The notes below the pieces were generated by a model. The model saw only the letters and a list, made by a program, of their open reading frames with translations, ran no database searches and was not told the DNA's origin. The translations under genes and the position numbers were made by a program. 64,000 nucleotides of DNA from Hesseltinella vesiculosa (taxonomy: Eukaryota; Mucoromycota; Mucoromycetes; Mucorales; Cunninghamellaceae): positions 62,001 through 126,000 of the forward strand of contig MCGT01000003.1 in the NCBI GenBank assembly GCA_002104935.1, read 5' to 3'. Every line of letters starts with the position of its first letter. The stretch's first letter is position 1. Positions 42,401 to 54,394 of this stretch are shown piece after piece.

Positions 42401-44722
42401 AATGGCATGAAGAGACGTAAGCATGAGTGATGGGTTGCCATTTGATTACATTTGATGGTGAGCAGCAGAGCAACCTTGGCACATGAGACTTGGACTCGTT
42501 CATGTGTGGATAGGATGCATACCGAAAGTAAATTATCCCAGCATTTATCACGGACCACAGCGGCAAAGGAATCTAGTAAAAAAAAGCCGTTAGAATAGAC
42601 GGTGCTACGGAAAATTTGCTTACCACGCATGGCAGCTACGTTGAATAGTGCTGATGCTGCATTGTACTGAACTTCGACTTCTTCCCATGAGAGCAAGGTA
42701 TTGAGAGTGGAAGCAACGTTGTCCAAATGGTTATCTAGCAAGACATCGTTGTGCCCTTCGTTGCAAATAATGTGAGGTTGAGCGAGCGACCACGTGAATG
42801 GGAAAATGGCGGATGAGGTTCACTTACAGATACAGCATATCAAGGTCAGAATGTCGGCAACAAAAGGAGCGGCATGGAGTTTTTGCTGAACAGCGAGTTC
42901 CAAGAGTATATTGAACTCAGAAGCACTCAAAATATCTTTATGCGATTCCACTGTAAAAGACTGTGTGAGTGAATATGTCCCTGCTCTAGGTCGTGTTACC
43001 TTGGCTCGCCACTGCATGAATGCATAAAGTAGCCCAGTACCTCACATCGTCGTCTTCCAAATTCAAGCATTGCATGATTTTTTTCATTATATTGCTTTCC
43101 ACCATGTTTTGGCGAAATGCGTCTATCAAGCAGAAAAATGAAATCGTCAGCTGCCCATCTATGCCGCTGCTAGTTCGTTACCTTGTCCATAAACCATAAA
43201 CTTGATGGTGCGCAGCACGACTCTGGATATGTACATCTCTTCGGCAGATAAAAGCCCAGCCAAGATGTTGTGGATATCCTTGATAGCACGGAACTGGTCA
43301 GTCGCTACGTCTAAATGCACAGGGTGAGTAAGCTGAGCATGTCTTGCCCCACCTATTTGTACTCCAAGGCACACTACCTTTAAGTACAAATTCATGCATT
43401 AAGCCTGCTGCCCAATAGATCAGCTCGATATCATCGGCTCGTAGGCAAACAGATATCAGGTCAACAATGTCAAACTCAAGGAGTTCAAGCAGGACAATCT
43501 TGGAATCTATCGCGAGACAAGGTGGAATGTCTGAGCCTTTGCGTTGCGTTTGCAGTCTGTGGTTGCCTTTATACCTATGGTATCGACACTTGCCACTAAG
43601 CGAACCAATGACTGCATACAAAATTTCGGCATGTTTGTATTGCCAAAAGTTGCTCTGGCCATGGCTGCTAGAAGACCAACAAAACCTTGTACAACCAATG
43701 CCTTTGGAAATGGATCTACTCAACCAGATTAAGGACTATCTGGTCTTTTTGTTTTTTTTTTTTTGTAATTACCACTAAGAGAAATTTGATGTAATATCAT
43801 CAAGGTCCAATATTTGAGTTCGTTTTTTTGGGTCATCGTGGAAGTGAGGATCCGATGTATTGAGTCCAAGATCCCAAGGTCAATCGCATTGTACTTGTTC
43901 GTGTCTATACATACACCCAGAGTAAAGAAGAAATGGATCAGGCTGCATTAAAAACCAGATCCAGCTTACCACTTCCTTGGATCAAATCACAAATAGCCAT
44001 GGCAACGTACCGTTGCGTGAGCTCAGTCATGTCTGGTTCCTTGGAAGCAAGCCCATCCACAAGCACGTTCAGCGCTCCGGCTTTCAAAAGTGCAGGTCGG
44101 TGTTTCTCTAAGAGAAAAAGTAACATGAGCAAGCGAGAAAAGCGTCCAAAAAATATAAAATGAGAGGGATCCTACCAGTTTGAGTGAGCAGCTGCAACAC
44201 GGTTAGGGCTTGTGAGCGTAAAGAGATGGGCTGGTCCTTCTGGCACGCTGTGATAATGGCTAGCAGGTATCTTTCTACACAATGTAAAACAAAATACGTC
44301 AAATATTATTACAAGTCCCTCTCATTTTGTTAGGAGTACCAGACATGGCTCGTTCAATCGCGACTTTCACTGAGCTAATAAAGAGGCGTGAGACATTAGA
44401 CACCTGGGATATTTTCTTTTATCTTTTGTGTTTACCAGCTCTGAATTGTAGCATGGGTCGAATTAACCAGATATATCAAGGAGTGCAATGGAATATCTAC
44501 AAAGAATATACGACGGTCTCTATAAGTTACGGATGAAGGTATACTTATAAACGTACCATCTTCCAAAGTGGAGTCTCGCTGGGTATGCAATGAAGTGTCT
44601 GATGGCGTCGTTTCTGCAGGACGTGTTTTCTCGAAATGCGAGTAAAACGAATACCCCATCACCGATAAAGCCATACCAGCTAAAAAGCATAGCAATGGTT
44701 GACGATGATCAGGGTCATTCAT
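39430..44722 (-). CDS. Very large ARM-repeat and SPRY-domain protein with N-terminal membrane anchor
   Basis: A multi-exon gene read from the ATG at 44720-44722 to the TAA at 39430. The N-terminus (DHRQPLLCFLAGMALSVMGY) is a probable membrane anchor. Exons near 44.2-42.8 kb encode helical armadillo/HEAT-like repeats (ALLKAGALNVLVDGLASKEP, TQRYVAMAICDLIQ). A 40.55-42.6 kb exon region encodes EVEVQYNAASALFNVAAMRG, a low-complexity acidic Ser segment, then a SPRY/B30.2-type block (GLLQIGWINEHGHLDAEAGS, CSIDLDVGEIRYYQNGEDLG). A second SPRY-like block lies near 39.6-40.15 kb (IGLFHTEQNQIGFTLNG). Estimated length is over 1300 residues. SPRY with ARM repeats suggests a ubiquitin-ligase-type scaffold, but no RING is visible, so function is open. 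Exact exon edges in 42.6-44.3 kb were not all resolved. Confidence 0.75.
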
Positions 44723-44855
44723 CAGTTAATATTCAGTTCGTGTTCTACTTTTGAAGAAAAAAAAAAGAAAAGAAAAAGAAAAGGAAAAAAAAAGGCTTGC
44801 TGCTGTCCGCTTCTCTTGTTTTTTTTTTTTTTTTTTTCACGACACTCACCGCTTC
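44723..44855. promoter_or_regulatory. Divergent promoter ARM/SPRY gene / RsfS gene
   Basis: The 133-bp spacer between opposite start codons has an A/G tract (44755-44795) and a T18-type tract just before the RsfS start. A shared promoter is inferred from spacing. Confidence 0.5.
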
Positions 44856-45677
44856 ATGTTTCGATTACTATTAACTCGATCATTAAGGACTCCTGCCTGC
44901 ATTGCGCTACCACGCTCATTGCCAGTTTATCTACCTAGTTTGCTTTATGCTCATAGGCACTCAATTTCAACCACAACCAGAAGCACACCTGCTTCGGGCT
45001 CTGGCGATAAAGAAGATTTTGACGAAGAAATCGATCGTAAAGAGTTTCCGGAATTGTATCCAGATCAACAAGACGAAGAAGTAGATACAGCCTGGTTTGT
45101 CGATAACGAAGTCAATGAACAAGACTTTGTGCCTCTATGGCAGAAGCAGGCTGATGCCAAGCAGCATTTAAAAGATCGAGAACAGTTTGCCAAAGCTTCA
45201 GAACAACTCATTCGCGACGGCTCCTTGACACCGACCACCATCCAGTCCCTCTTGGAACAAGCCAAAATGGACCATATCCAAATCCTGGATGTTCGTGGCA
45301 AGTGCAACTGGACCGACTATATGATTATCGCCGAAAGTGGTAAAGGCGACCGCTTTCTGACTTCTGTGGCCGACCAATTGACCTCCACCGTAAAAGAGTC
45401 TATACTTGACTTAGCCTAGGTGCGACTAATTTCTCTCTCTTTCCTACAATAGATCCGGAAAACCATGCGTGAACACCCTGACGCTTTACCTGATATCCCT
45501 TTGCACAAAGAAGGTCACAGCGATGAGTCGGGATGGCTGTTAATTGACCTTGGCTGCTGTGTCGTTCATCTGTTCACACCCGAAGTACGACAGCACTATG
45601 ACCTAGAGGGCCTATGGGACTCCGTTCCCTTGGACCTTTCCTTGGAAGCTCCTAATGATCATAGACCACAGAAGTAA
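44856..45677 (+). CDS. Mitochondrial ribosome silencing/assembly factor, RsfS/Iojap family
   Basis: Homologue of bacterial RsfS and human MALSU1, binding the large mitoribosomal subunit during assembly. Two exons, 44856-45389 and 45453-45677, give 252 residues. I chose the ATG at 44856 ([13 protein letters not shown]), which starts a basic, Arg/Ser-rich mitochondrial presequence; the frame upstream is poly-Lys/Phe from an A/T tract. The RsfS domain covers roughly residues 125-245: [24 protein letters not shown]-type [12 protein letters not shown], then [20 protein letters not shown] followed by [10 protein letters not shown]. The length of the pre-domain acidic region is variable in fungi. 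It lacks the long C-terminal extension of yeast Atp25. Confidence 0.92.
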
Positions 45678-46069
45678 TAAATCTACAACATCAGGATCTT
45701 CAGCAGTTTGCCAACTTATTTTATAGCTATGTATGAGGGCGTGAACGTGCGTGCCAGATTTTGACCATGGTTTGACGTGAGTTAGGTTTATTTATGAAGC
45801 CATTTTACCGGTTTTCTTGAGCAGCAAATAATCGTTTTAGCAGACAAACCTCTCAGAATTAGTTTCATGCGTGAGTGAGTGAGCTTTATTTAAAGAGTCA
45901 AGCGTGACTTCTACCAGATACCTGCCGTCATTTGGCTGCTGCTAAATCAATTCAAATGAGCCAGAAAATAAGATCAAGCGCGTGCAAATAATTTTTATAG
46001 TCTTCTAGCTGTCTGAGAGAGACGTGATTTTAATCATGGTCATTTCTATCATTTTGCACTGGCACTGTA
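45678..46069. other. Intergenic with repeat fragments
   Basis: GTTTTAGCAGACAAACC at about 45836 and AAGCGCGTGCAAATAA at about 45975 resemble the transposon-end words seen at 29.1 and 33.5 kb. A small GTGAGTGAGTGAG microsatellite lies near 45870. No gene. Confidence 0.45.
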
Positions 46070-46310
46070 ATTTTTGATCAGATTGTCTGGGGGTTCCCTG
46101 GCAAAAATGGCCGATTTTTTGTAATTTTTAGCTGGAGAATCGGAGGTGTCAAAACGAAACTGATCTAAAGTTGGCTGGGCGACCTTCACCAATCAACCTG
46201 ATTTTTTCAGTACCCACTTCATTCATTTATTTGCGAATCCATACAAAATTCCACGCCGACCCAATCATTCAAAAGTGCTGTGCAGCATTTTCTTTTTCAA
46301 CATGAAAAAA
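46070..46310 (-). repeat. Copy of the dispersed inverted-repeat family
   Basis: On the minus strand, contains AATCAGGTTGATTGGTGAAG, CCCAGCCAACTTTAGATCAG, TTTCGTTTTGACACCTCC and AAAATCGGCCATTTTTGCCA in the same order as 56440-56574 and 13560-13700. Confidence 0.8.
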
Positions 46311-46329
46311 AAAATCATGCCATATTCTA

Positions 46330-46805
46330 CCCCCGCATACAGTACCGGCGGTAAATAAAACCTTTAATGGGGAGTTAGTGCACTATTAGAGATTAACAAA
46401 TAGACTTACCACTGTAAGCGAGTGGTTTTAATATGCGTGCGGACGAAGAAAAGAAAAAGAAAGAGAGGGAGGAAAAAGAAGAAGAAGAAAAAAAAGAAAG
46501 AAAAGAAGAGAAGAAAGGGGCAGAGAAGGAAAAAGGTAAAGAGAAGGAAGGAAAAAAAAAAGAGACTGTCGATTCTTTAACATCTTTGTCTGGGTAATTT
46601 ATGGCGGGACTTTGAAAAGAAAGGAAACAGTATAAAAAAACCTTTATTCGATGTTAGTGCACTATTAGGGATAGAAATTATGACTTACCACTATAAGCAA
46701 AAGAAAAGAAAAAGAGGGAAAAGAAAGAGGAAAAAGAAAGACGAGAAAGCAGAGAGAAGAGAAATATGGAAAAAGACGGGAATAGGGGAAATACTCAGCA
46801 CCGAC
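46330..46805. repeat. Family interior plus purine-rich low complexity
   Basis: Two related blocks (46350-46430 and 46615-46690) share ATAAAACCTTTAATGG or AAAAAACCTTTATTCG, GTTAGTGCACTATTAG and GACTTACCACT with 55955-56020. Between and after them are long GA/AAG tracts (46436-46560, 46685-46780). No coding capacity. Confidence 0.75.
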
Positions 46806-48660
46806 AGGTGATTTGGATCGAAAGTGTAGATGACAAGCTAGGCAAAAGTGTAGATGACAGGCTATTTGGATCGAAAGTGTAGATGACAAGCTAGGCAAAA
46901 GTGTAGTTGACAGGTGATTTGGATCGAAAGTGTAGATGACAAACTAAGCAAAAGTGTAGATGACAGGCGATTTGGATCGAAAGTGTAGATGACAAGCTAG
47001 GCAAAAGTGTAGTTGACAGGTGATTTGGATCGAAAGTGTAGATGACAAGCTAGGCAAAAGTGTAGTTGACAGGTGATTTGGATAGAAAGTGTAGATGACA
47101 AGCAAGACAAAAGTGTAGATGACAGGCTATTTGGATCGAAAGTGTAGATGACAAGCAAGACAAAAGTGTAGATGACAGGCTATTTGGATCGAAAGTGTAG
47201 ATGACAAGCTAGGCAAAAGTGTAGTTGACAGGCGATTTGGATCGAAAGTGTAGATGACAAGCTAGGCAAAAGTGTAGTTGACAGGCGATTTGGATCGAAA
47301 GTGTAGATGACAAGCTAGGCAAAAGTGTAGATGACAGGCTATTTGGATCGAAAGTGTAGATGACAAGCTAGGCAAAAGTGTAGTTGACAGGCGATTTGGA
47401 TCGAAAGTGTAGATGACAAGCTAGGCAAAAGTGTAGTTGACAGGTGATTTGGATCGAAAGTGTAGATGACAAGCTAGGCAAAAGTGTAGATGACAGGCTA
47501 TTTGGATCGAAAGTGTAGATGACAAGCTAGGCAAAAGTGTAGTTGACAGGTGATTTGGATCGAAAGTTTAGATGACAAGCTAGGCAAAAGTGTAGTTGAC
47601 AGGTGATTTGGATCGAAAGTGTAGATGACAAGCTAGGCAAAAGTGTAGTTGACAGGTGATTTGGATCGAAAGTGTAGATGACAAACTAAGCAAAAGTGTA
47701 GTTGACAGGCGATTTGGATCGAAAGTGTAGATGACAAGCTAGGCAAAAGTGTAGTTGACAGGTGATTTGGATCGAAAGTGTAGATGACAAACTAAGCAAA
47801 AGTGTAGTTGACAGGCGATTTGGATCGAAAGTGTAGATGACAAGCTAGGCAAAAGTGTAGTTGACAGGTGATTTGGATCGAAAGTGTGGATGACAAACTA
47901 AGCAAAAGTGTAGTTGACAGGCGATTTGGATCGAAAGTGTAGATGACAAACTAAGCAAAAGTGTAGTTGACAGGCGATTTGGATCGAAAGTGTAGATGAC
48001 AAGCTAGGCAAAAGTGTAGTTGACAGGTGATTTGGATCGAAAGTGTGGATGACAAACTAAGCAAAAGTGTAGTTGACAGGCGATTTGGATCGAAAGTGTA
48101 GATGACAAGCTAGGCAAAAGTGTAGTTGACAGGTGATTTGGATCGAAAGTGTAGATGACAAGCTAGGCAAAAGTGTAGTTGACAGGTGATTTGGATCGAA
48201 AGTTTAGATGACAAGCTAGGCAAAAGTGTAGTTGACAGGTGATTTGGATCGAAAGTGTAGATGACAAGCTAGGCAAAAGTGTAGTTGACAGGTGATTTGG
48301 ATCGAAAGTGTAGATGACAAACTAAGCAAAAGTGTAGTTGACAGGCGATTTGGATCGAAAGTGTAGATGACAAACTAAGCAAAAGTGTAGTTGACAGGCG
48401 ATTTGGATCGAAAGTGTAGATGACAAGCTAGGCAAAAGTGTAGTTGACAGGTGATTTGAATCGAAAGTGTAGATGACAAACTAAGCAAAAGTGTAGTTGA
48501 CAGGCGATTTGGATCGAAAGTGTAGATGACAAGCTAGGCAAAAGTGTAGTTGACAGGTGATTTGGATCGAAAGTGTAGATGACAAACTAGGCAAAAGTGT
48601 AGATGACAAGGTGATTTGGATCGAAAGTGTAGATGACAAGCTAGGCAAAAGTGTAGTTGG
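46806..48660 (+). repeat. 53-bp tandem repeat array, about 35 copies
   Basis: The unit is two half-units that each start with AAAGTGTAG(A/T)TGACA; landmarks are ATGACAAGCTAGGCAAAAGT and TTGACAGGTGATTTGGATCG. Variants co-vary: CAAACTAAGC copies are followed by GGCGATTT, most CAAGCTAGGC copies by GGTGATTT or GGCTATTT. A rare CGAAAGTTTAG variant occurs at 47561 and 48197, exactly 636 bp (12 units) apart, and AAAGTGTGG at 47881 and 48040, 159 bp (3 units) apart. No frame is under evident coding constraint, although translated shadows exist. Confidence 0.97.
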
Positions 48661-49132
48661 TAAAGTGCCTTCGATTCTTTGCCTGTGTAGCTGACAATCA
48701 GCGAATACTACCCTCGATATTAAAATGTTATCCAAAAGTCCAAAGTTTAGCTATTTTTCACAAACAGGTCCATTGTCGCCGATATCTTCTTTCGTGCCAG
48801 ATTCAATAGCGCTCTCCTCAACTTGGCCTGACAAAAGCAGCTCAAAAATGTTTAGTCGTTTGAAATGCTGTCTTTTTTTTTTCTGGAACTGTTTGGCTTG
48901 CATCCACATCGCTCTCTTGTTTGATGGACCTTTTTGGCATGAATGCACTTGACTGCTAGTAAATTGACAAGGCGGCATTGTAGCGGGCATCAACGAGCTG
49001 GTCACCGACACAGCTTGCATCCTCAAAGTTTTATTCTAACGCGCGCCAATACCGGCTTTTGATACTGTATGACACTATCGGATTGCATGCACAAGGGGTC
49101 AGAATACGCCGTAGTTACACAGCTACCTCTGT
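48661..49132. other. Intergenic between the array and the AAA ATPase gene
   Basis: No supported gene. Short frames on both strands (48725-49026) have no family resemblance. The sequence here is unique, so the array ends sharply near 48660. Confidence 0.4.
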
Positions 49133-51372
49133 TCATTTTCCAAATTGCCTCTGCACATGTTGATAGGTAACCTAGAATGGAGGCAATAATTGGGGATTCA
49201 GTACGTTCATTCAATCAGAATACCCCACCCCCCTCTCCATTTCCAACCATTCCTCTGATTACTTTTGTTGCTTGGCGATCTTGTCGCAGGTTTTCCATGG
49301 CAGCTTCGCGCAAAATATTCTCAAGGTCGGCGCCAGCCCAGCCTCGAGATTGTGTCACCATTTCATCTAGCTGCTCCGGTGACATCTCTAGAGGGATTTT
49401 TTTTGTCAACCCCTGGATAATGGCTTTTCGTTGATGCTGATCAGGGAGCTGTATTTGGATGTGCTCGTCAAATCGACCTGGACGAAGCACGGCTTCGTCA
49501 ATCACTTCGATTCTATTGGTTGCTAAAGGGAATAAAGAGGAGGGTCAGCTCGGTTCAACTATTCGGATCTTCCGTTCTGATTTACGTACTGGCAACCACC
49601 AGGACGTCCATTTGTGCCATGGTCGACGCCGATTTGGATTTTGTCAACAACCCATCCATTTCTAAATGTTCAAGTAATGAGTTTATGGACAAGGAATTTC
49701 AGCAGGACCAAATTCCTTACCAGTCAAAAATCCAGTTACAATGCGATCGCCCGTGTTTTCTGAAGTCGATCGAGACCCACGCTTAGGAACCAGGATATCA
49801 ATCTAGAAGAGAGTGATGAGTTCATTAGGAAAGGAAAAGTTAACGTTACCTGGTCGATAAATAGGATGCACGGCGAGTTTGAGCGTGCATGTGAAAAGAG
49901 ATTGGCAATGCTCTTTTCGGATTCACCTACGACCTTGGATCGCAATTGAGTGCTCTAATGCAGAAATAAGTTCCTGGCGGATTCCTTTTTTTTTTTTTTT
50001 GAAGATACCTCAACAAAGATGTAGTTGACACCAGCTTCTCTTGCCAACGCACAGCAAATCATAGTTTTCCCAGTGCCTGGTGGCCCGTGCAACAAAATGC
50101 CTTTGGGTGCTGTAATGCCCAAAGCAATGTATTGCTCTGGACGTTGGAATGGCGTGATGACGGATGCCTACAGGGAAATAAAAGGGCGAGTTTATCAGTA
50201 CATCGCCTCATACATATATTCGTCACTGGACTCGCATTACCTTGATGTCACGTATCACTGTGTCCATACCATATATATCGCAGAACTGAACGTTCGGAGC
50301 TGGGCTTGCAAACGCACTCAGTCCAGATGGTCGCGCCGCTGCCAAAGTATCCTCCATCAGAGCCCATGTCACCATAGGTTTCTTTAGAAAGAAGAAAGCG
50401 TGTCAGCCAAAATAACCTTAATGGTCAATTGGGGAGAAGACTGGATGTATTACCTGAGAAGTGATATGTTCCTGTTTGACCAAGAGCAGAACTATCTGCG
50501 CGCATAGACTTTGGAGGTCACTTGGTACAAAACCATGGGTTCGTTGAGACAGCTTTTGGACAAAATCCTGCTGCTGCTCAGGGGTATCAAAAGGGAGATC
50601 TATTCCCCTCATCCCACAAACACGCGGTCAGCAAAGCAATTTCCTCAAATGTTTCGAGACGGAAAGTCGCCCTTGGCTTACGTTGAAGGAGGCGTGTCAG
50701 CACATCGAAGCGTTGTTCCGAGGTCTTCATGACTAACTCGTAAGATGTATCGAGTCTTCCAGAACGTAGAAGGCTAGGGTCCATGGCATGTGGCCGATTG
50801 GTTAGGGCCAGCAAGAACACATGGGAGGGCAGTCGATCGATGCAAGTTTGAAACACAGACGAAATGCGAGTGTCCAAGCCAGATTTTTGTTTGTCCATCT
50901 TGCACGCTAACATATCTACTTCGTCTATTATTACTACACATGTGTCTTTGACTTGGGCGTCAAAGAAAATCTTTTGCAGTTTGATTTCCGATTCACCTTC
51001 CTCTAAATCAATCAATAAAAAGGCGGTCAGCACAAATGAATCGATCCAACTCTTTCCTTACCTGCCATGAATACATCGGGCGCATTCAAGAACAAGTAGG
51101 GGAGCCCAGATGTTTCTACGTGAATCCCCACGGAAAGAGCGAGGTTAAGGCTGGTACTGGTTTCATTGTGGCCATTGCTTACTTGCTATAGCCATGGCTA
51201 GTGCGGTTTTGCCGCTTCCTGGCTTTCCATGTAACAGGATCTTGTTGACGATCCACGGCCGTTGTTGAGAATATTGCCAGCTCGTCATAGTCATGACAAG
51301 CTCGTGAATCAATGCGTCATACCCACCAATGATTTTTAGGATTGCCGTTTCGAAAGCCGTGTCATCTCGCAT
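49133..51372 (-). CDS. Tandem AAA+ ATPase, AFG2/SPATA5L1-like
   Basis: Probable hexameric unfoldase related to Cdc48; AFG2-type members release maturation factors from pre-60S ribosomes. Intron-rich; exons at the 5' end: 51183-51372, 51062-51115, 50682-51002, 50454-50599; the last are ...-49263 and 49133-49171. D1 has [20 protein letters not shown] (Walker A), [12 protein letters not shown] (Walker B) and [21 protein letters not shown]2 has [71 protein letters not shown] and a C-terminus [12 protein letters not shown]. In D2 the catalytic Glu after the Walker B Asp reads Gln (IDQ, not IDE). There is no long N-terminal domain, which favours SPATA5L1 over canonical Afg2 or Cdc48. Confidence 0.88.
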
Positions 51373-51509
51373 TCTTGAATTTTGGGACGTTTTGTCAGGG
51401 AAAAAAAATACAGTAATATTCGTCTAAACAATAAATGTTTTTTATTTGACCAAAATTCCCGAAACAGGGCCTTTCTTTTCTTCATTCAATTTTGACAGCA
51501 TTGTACGTA
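51373..51509. promoter_or_regulatory. Divergent promoter AAA ATPase / membrane protein
   Basis: 136 bp between opposite starts, AT-rich on the left and TC-rich (CCTTTCTTTTCTTC) before the right start. Inferred from spacing only. Confidence 0.45.
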
Positions 51510-52268
51510 ATGGGTCGTCACTCACTTTGCATCCTATGCAACTACGTGTTTTACCTGCTTCTAGTGCCTATCATCGCCACTAACCGGCGGTTTCTCTACG
51601 ATCTTTTACCTTTGACATCCCACTGGCTAGCCTTGACAAAGATTCATTCCGATCCAATCACGATCTCATTGGCTGCTGTCAGCATCGTAACGTTCTTCTC
51701 TTTGGACTTCTTCGTAGCGCTGTGTGATGTGGTTTGCAGCAGCAAAGATTCCGAAGACGGCTGTGCGCAACGCATTCAACAAGCCCAAAAGCGCATGACC
51801 ACTCTTTTCACTCGTAAGTCTACGACAGAAATAAGCAGCAACCATCATGGCAACTCATCTGACTCTCTATTCGGATGAAATGGGATAGCATTTGCCATCT
51901 CCTCAGCATTACTATGGGGAAATACCAACCGATTTGATGCTTTGACGTTGTCGTAAGTGAAGATGGATATGCATTACTGTGAGAAGCGTGCTGGGGAACC
52001 TGTTGTGACAAAGCATTAAACATCTTTGTACTTGATTAGATTCGTCTCTATTCAGACCTTTGTGTTCTTGAGCATCCCCGTGGTGGCCCTTCTTAACCGA
52101 CCGCTCTTTGATTCTATTATGGTGGTGGTTTATCGTTGTGCGTTGTTCTGGTCTATCGTTTATGCCGTGTCCCCACGCGACGTTGGCTACCTCATTCACT
52201 ATGCCAGCCACCAGCTTTATCAATTTTTGGCCCCTACCCCCACTGATGTGTATTACACAGTCATTTGA
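51510..52268 (+). CDS. Small multipass membrane protein, unknown function
   Basis: Three exons, 51510-51813, 51889-51952, 52040-52268, give 198 residues with consistent phases. I chose the ATG at 51510 (MGRHSLCILCNYVFYLLLVP); the frame upstream has no ATG. Hydrophobic helices lie near residues 5-20, 45-70 (ITISLAAVSIVTFFSLDFFV), 125-145 (VSIQTFVFLSIPVVALL) and 150-175, with a Cys/Arg-rich loop in between. I do not recognise the family. It might be an organelle or ER membrane protein. Confidence 0.7.
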
Positions 52269-52670
52269 ACTCTCACCACGTTCCATTTATAATCATTTGT
52301 TAGATGTATGTATAAACATGGTGAAAGAATGAAACAGCCTACCGAATCCCTTTCAATGTCTTCCTTATCAAATTGAAAAAAAAAAAAAAAGAAAGAGCGG
52401 AAATTGAATTCAGCATAAACAATGGTGGACTCCAGCAGAGTGCAACTTTGACACCAGCTAAAAAAAATGAACACATTTTTGCTTAAAAATTGTGCGACAT
52501 TGTTTGATTGCGCAAAATGGCATACATTTGATTGGTTAGCGACATCATTTTTAACTGCTTGCGGCATTGTTTGTTGGAAGCACTGTGTAATAGCAATTTT
52601 ATTAAAATTATATACTGAAAGCCCCCAGTATTCTCATTGGCCAGTGGCATCTGCCTTCCAGACTCCTCTT
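52269..52670. other. Intergenic between convergent genes
   Basis: Two convergent genes end here. A T/A tract at 52375-52392 and unique AT-rich sequence; no gene. Confidence 0.45.
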
Positions 52671-54335
52671 TCAAGTCATATGGCGGTCAGAGAGCTTGAT
52701 GCCTTGGACTCTGGGGTGTACCAGGGGCGGTAGTTCATTGCGTGCCTCTGGCACGTGTTGCGGAAGATTCATTTCTGCTATGGAGGAAGGACGAAGGTGT
52801 GAATGAATTGACAATCGCAGTGGGCCTTGGGCTCCTATGATGTGGTCCAATTTTTTATCTTCGGAATGATATGCTGACTGGGTGTCCTCTTCAAGAGCAG
52901 CTGCCTCGGTGCGCTTCATAGAGCCTTTAAACGCAAGGGCAACGACTACCATTACACCAGCAAGGATCATCAACAGCAACAGGGCTCTCTGCATATTGTT
53001 TTTTGGATGGCCATCGTCATCACGCAGCAGGTCCATGAAAGCCATGATAATAAATCCAAACACTTGCGACCCTTGCCATAAAACTGAGCTTGACGTTGCC
53101 TCCGACACTGGGTAGCTGGCTTCAATCCCGGAGAAGAGAGCATGAGCTTCAAAACAAAAACAAAAAAAAAGAGCAGTCCCGACCACTTACTTTCACAACC
53201 CATTTCCATGGTTACAGGGACCAGGAAAGATATTGAAAATTGGTTTAGGATCATCAAGTAAAGGATCATACCATACGAGTCCTCGCGCACTAGTATGTTG
53301 TGAAGAAAAATAATGGCATATTAGTCAGCCTATTTTTTGGTCTTTGATTCCATCGTTGCACTTGCTAAGAAAATAAAACCCAACATAAGAAAAGAGTACC
53401 AAAGGAGGCATGAGTTTCAATAGCAGCTGGTGTTGCTTGGTGATATCAAGCATTGGACCAGCAATCGCTACGACGAGTTCAAAAAAAAAAGAGTGTGATA
53501 TCAGGTAATTGTCATTTGGGCTTGACGCCTGGGATTAAATTACAGCAGCCAATGGTGCCAGCAAAGAATGCGATTGCATTGAGTTGGCCAGCTTGGATAT
53601 CTGTGTAGCCGTAGGGACCGATGATTTGGGTAAAAATTGTACCAAAAGCGATGCTCATACCCACATTGAGGCTCTGCACAAGGAAGACAAGCCAGAAATG
53701 GTGATTTTTGCACAGCATGACGATGCCCTGTTGGAATGAGGGCCTGCTTTGTTGCGCAGAGTGTGATGGTGGAAAGGGTGGCCTTGAGGGCATGAACATG
53801 CATAATATAAAGGCCACAGCTGCGATGATGGCTGTGATATATAGCTTCAAATGTAAAAGATGAGCGTGAGTATTGCGTGACGAAAACGTTTGAACATCAT
53901 TACCGTAAATGACATATCTTCAACTGTTTTCGTGATAGAGGGTACCATGAACATAACGAGAATGGCACCATAGTTGGATGCTTAAAAATACAGAAGGCTG
54001 AGCTGGTATCCATTTATTTGCTTCATACAGTCTCGTTTTTCTCGAACTAACCTACCAGCATGCCAGCCGTGGCTCTTAAATTCTCAGTGAACCATGTTAC
54101 GGCAAACTACGATCGAAAATGCGGAGTTTAAGCACGGCTTAACGCATAGTTCAATTAAACTGTTACATACCATGGACATGATGTTCAAAGCCAAAGGAGA
54201 GGATGTCGAACCAATGACTTGGGCCACCATGGTTAGTGCAAAAGAAGGTGGCGAGGTTTTAATCGCAATGATGCGTGCACCGGCACCAATGGAGCACAGA
54301 AAGCCTGCCATCAACAACTAAAGGGAAATAACGGG

Positions 54336-54394
<59 letters not shown>

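Noticed and set aside
46806..48660. CRISPR-like array
   Set aside because: The whole 53-bp unit repeats with small variants; there are no unique spacers of constant length, and the organism is a fungus.
48481..48735. Protein-coding repeat gene within the minisatellite (LPSLSSTLSIQI repeats on minus)
   Set aside because: The frame is a simple consequence of the 53-bp array lacking stops in one phase over a short stretch; it breaks with each variant and has no start or splice context.
50400..50700. Frameshift between the D1 large domain and the following exon of the AAA ATPase
   Set aside because: It disappears when the acceptor AATAG at 50600-50602 is used: exon ends ...50682 and 50599... 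join in phase, so no lesion is needed.
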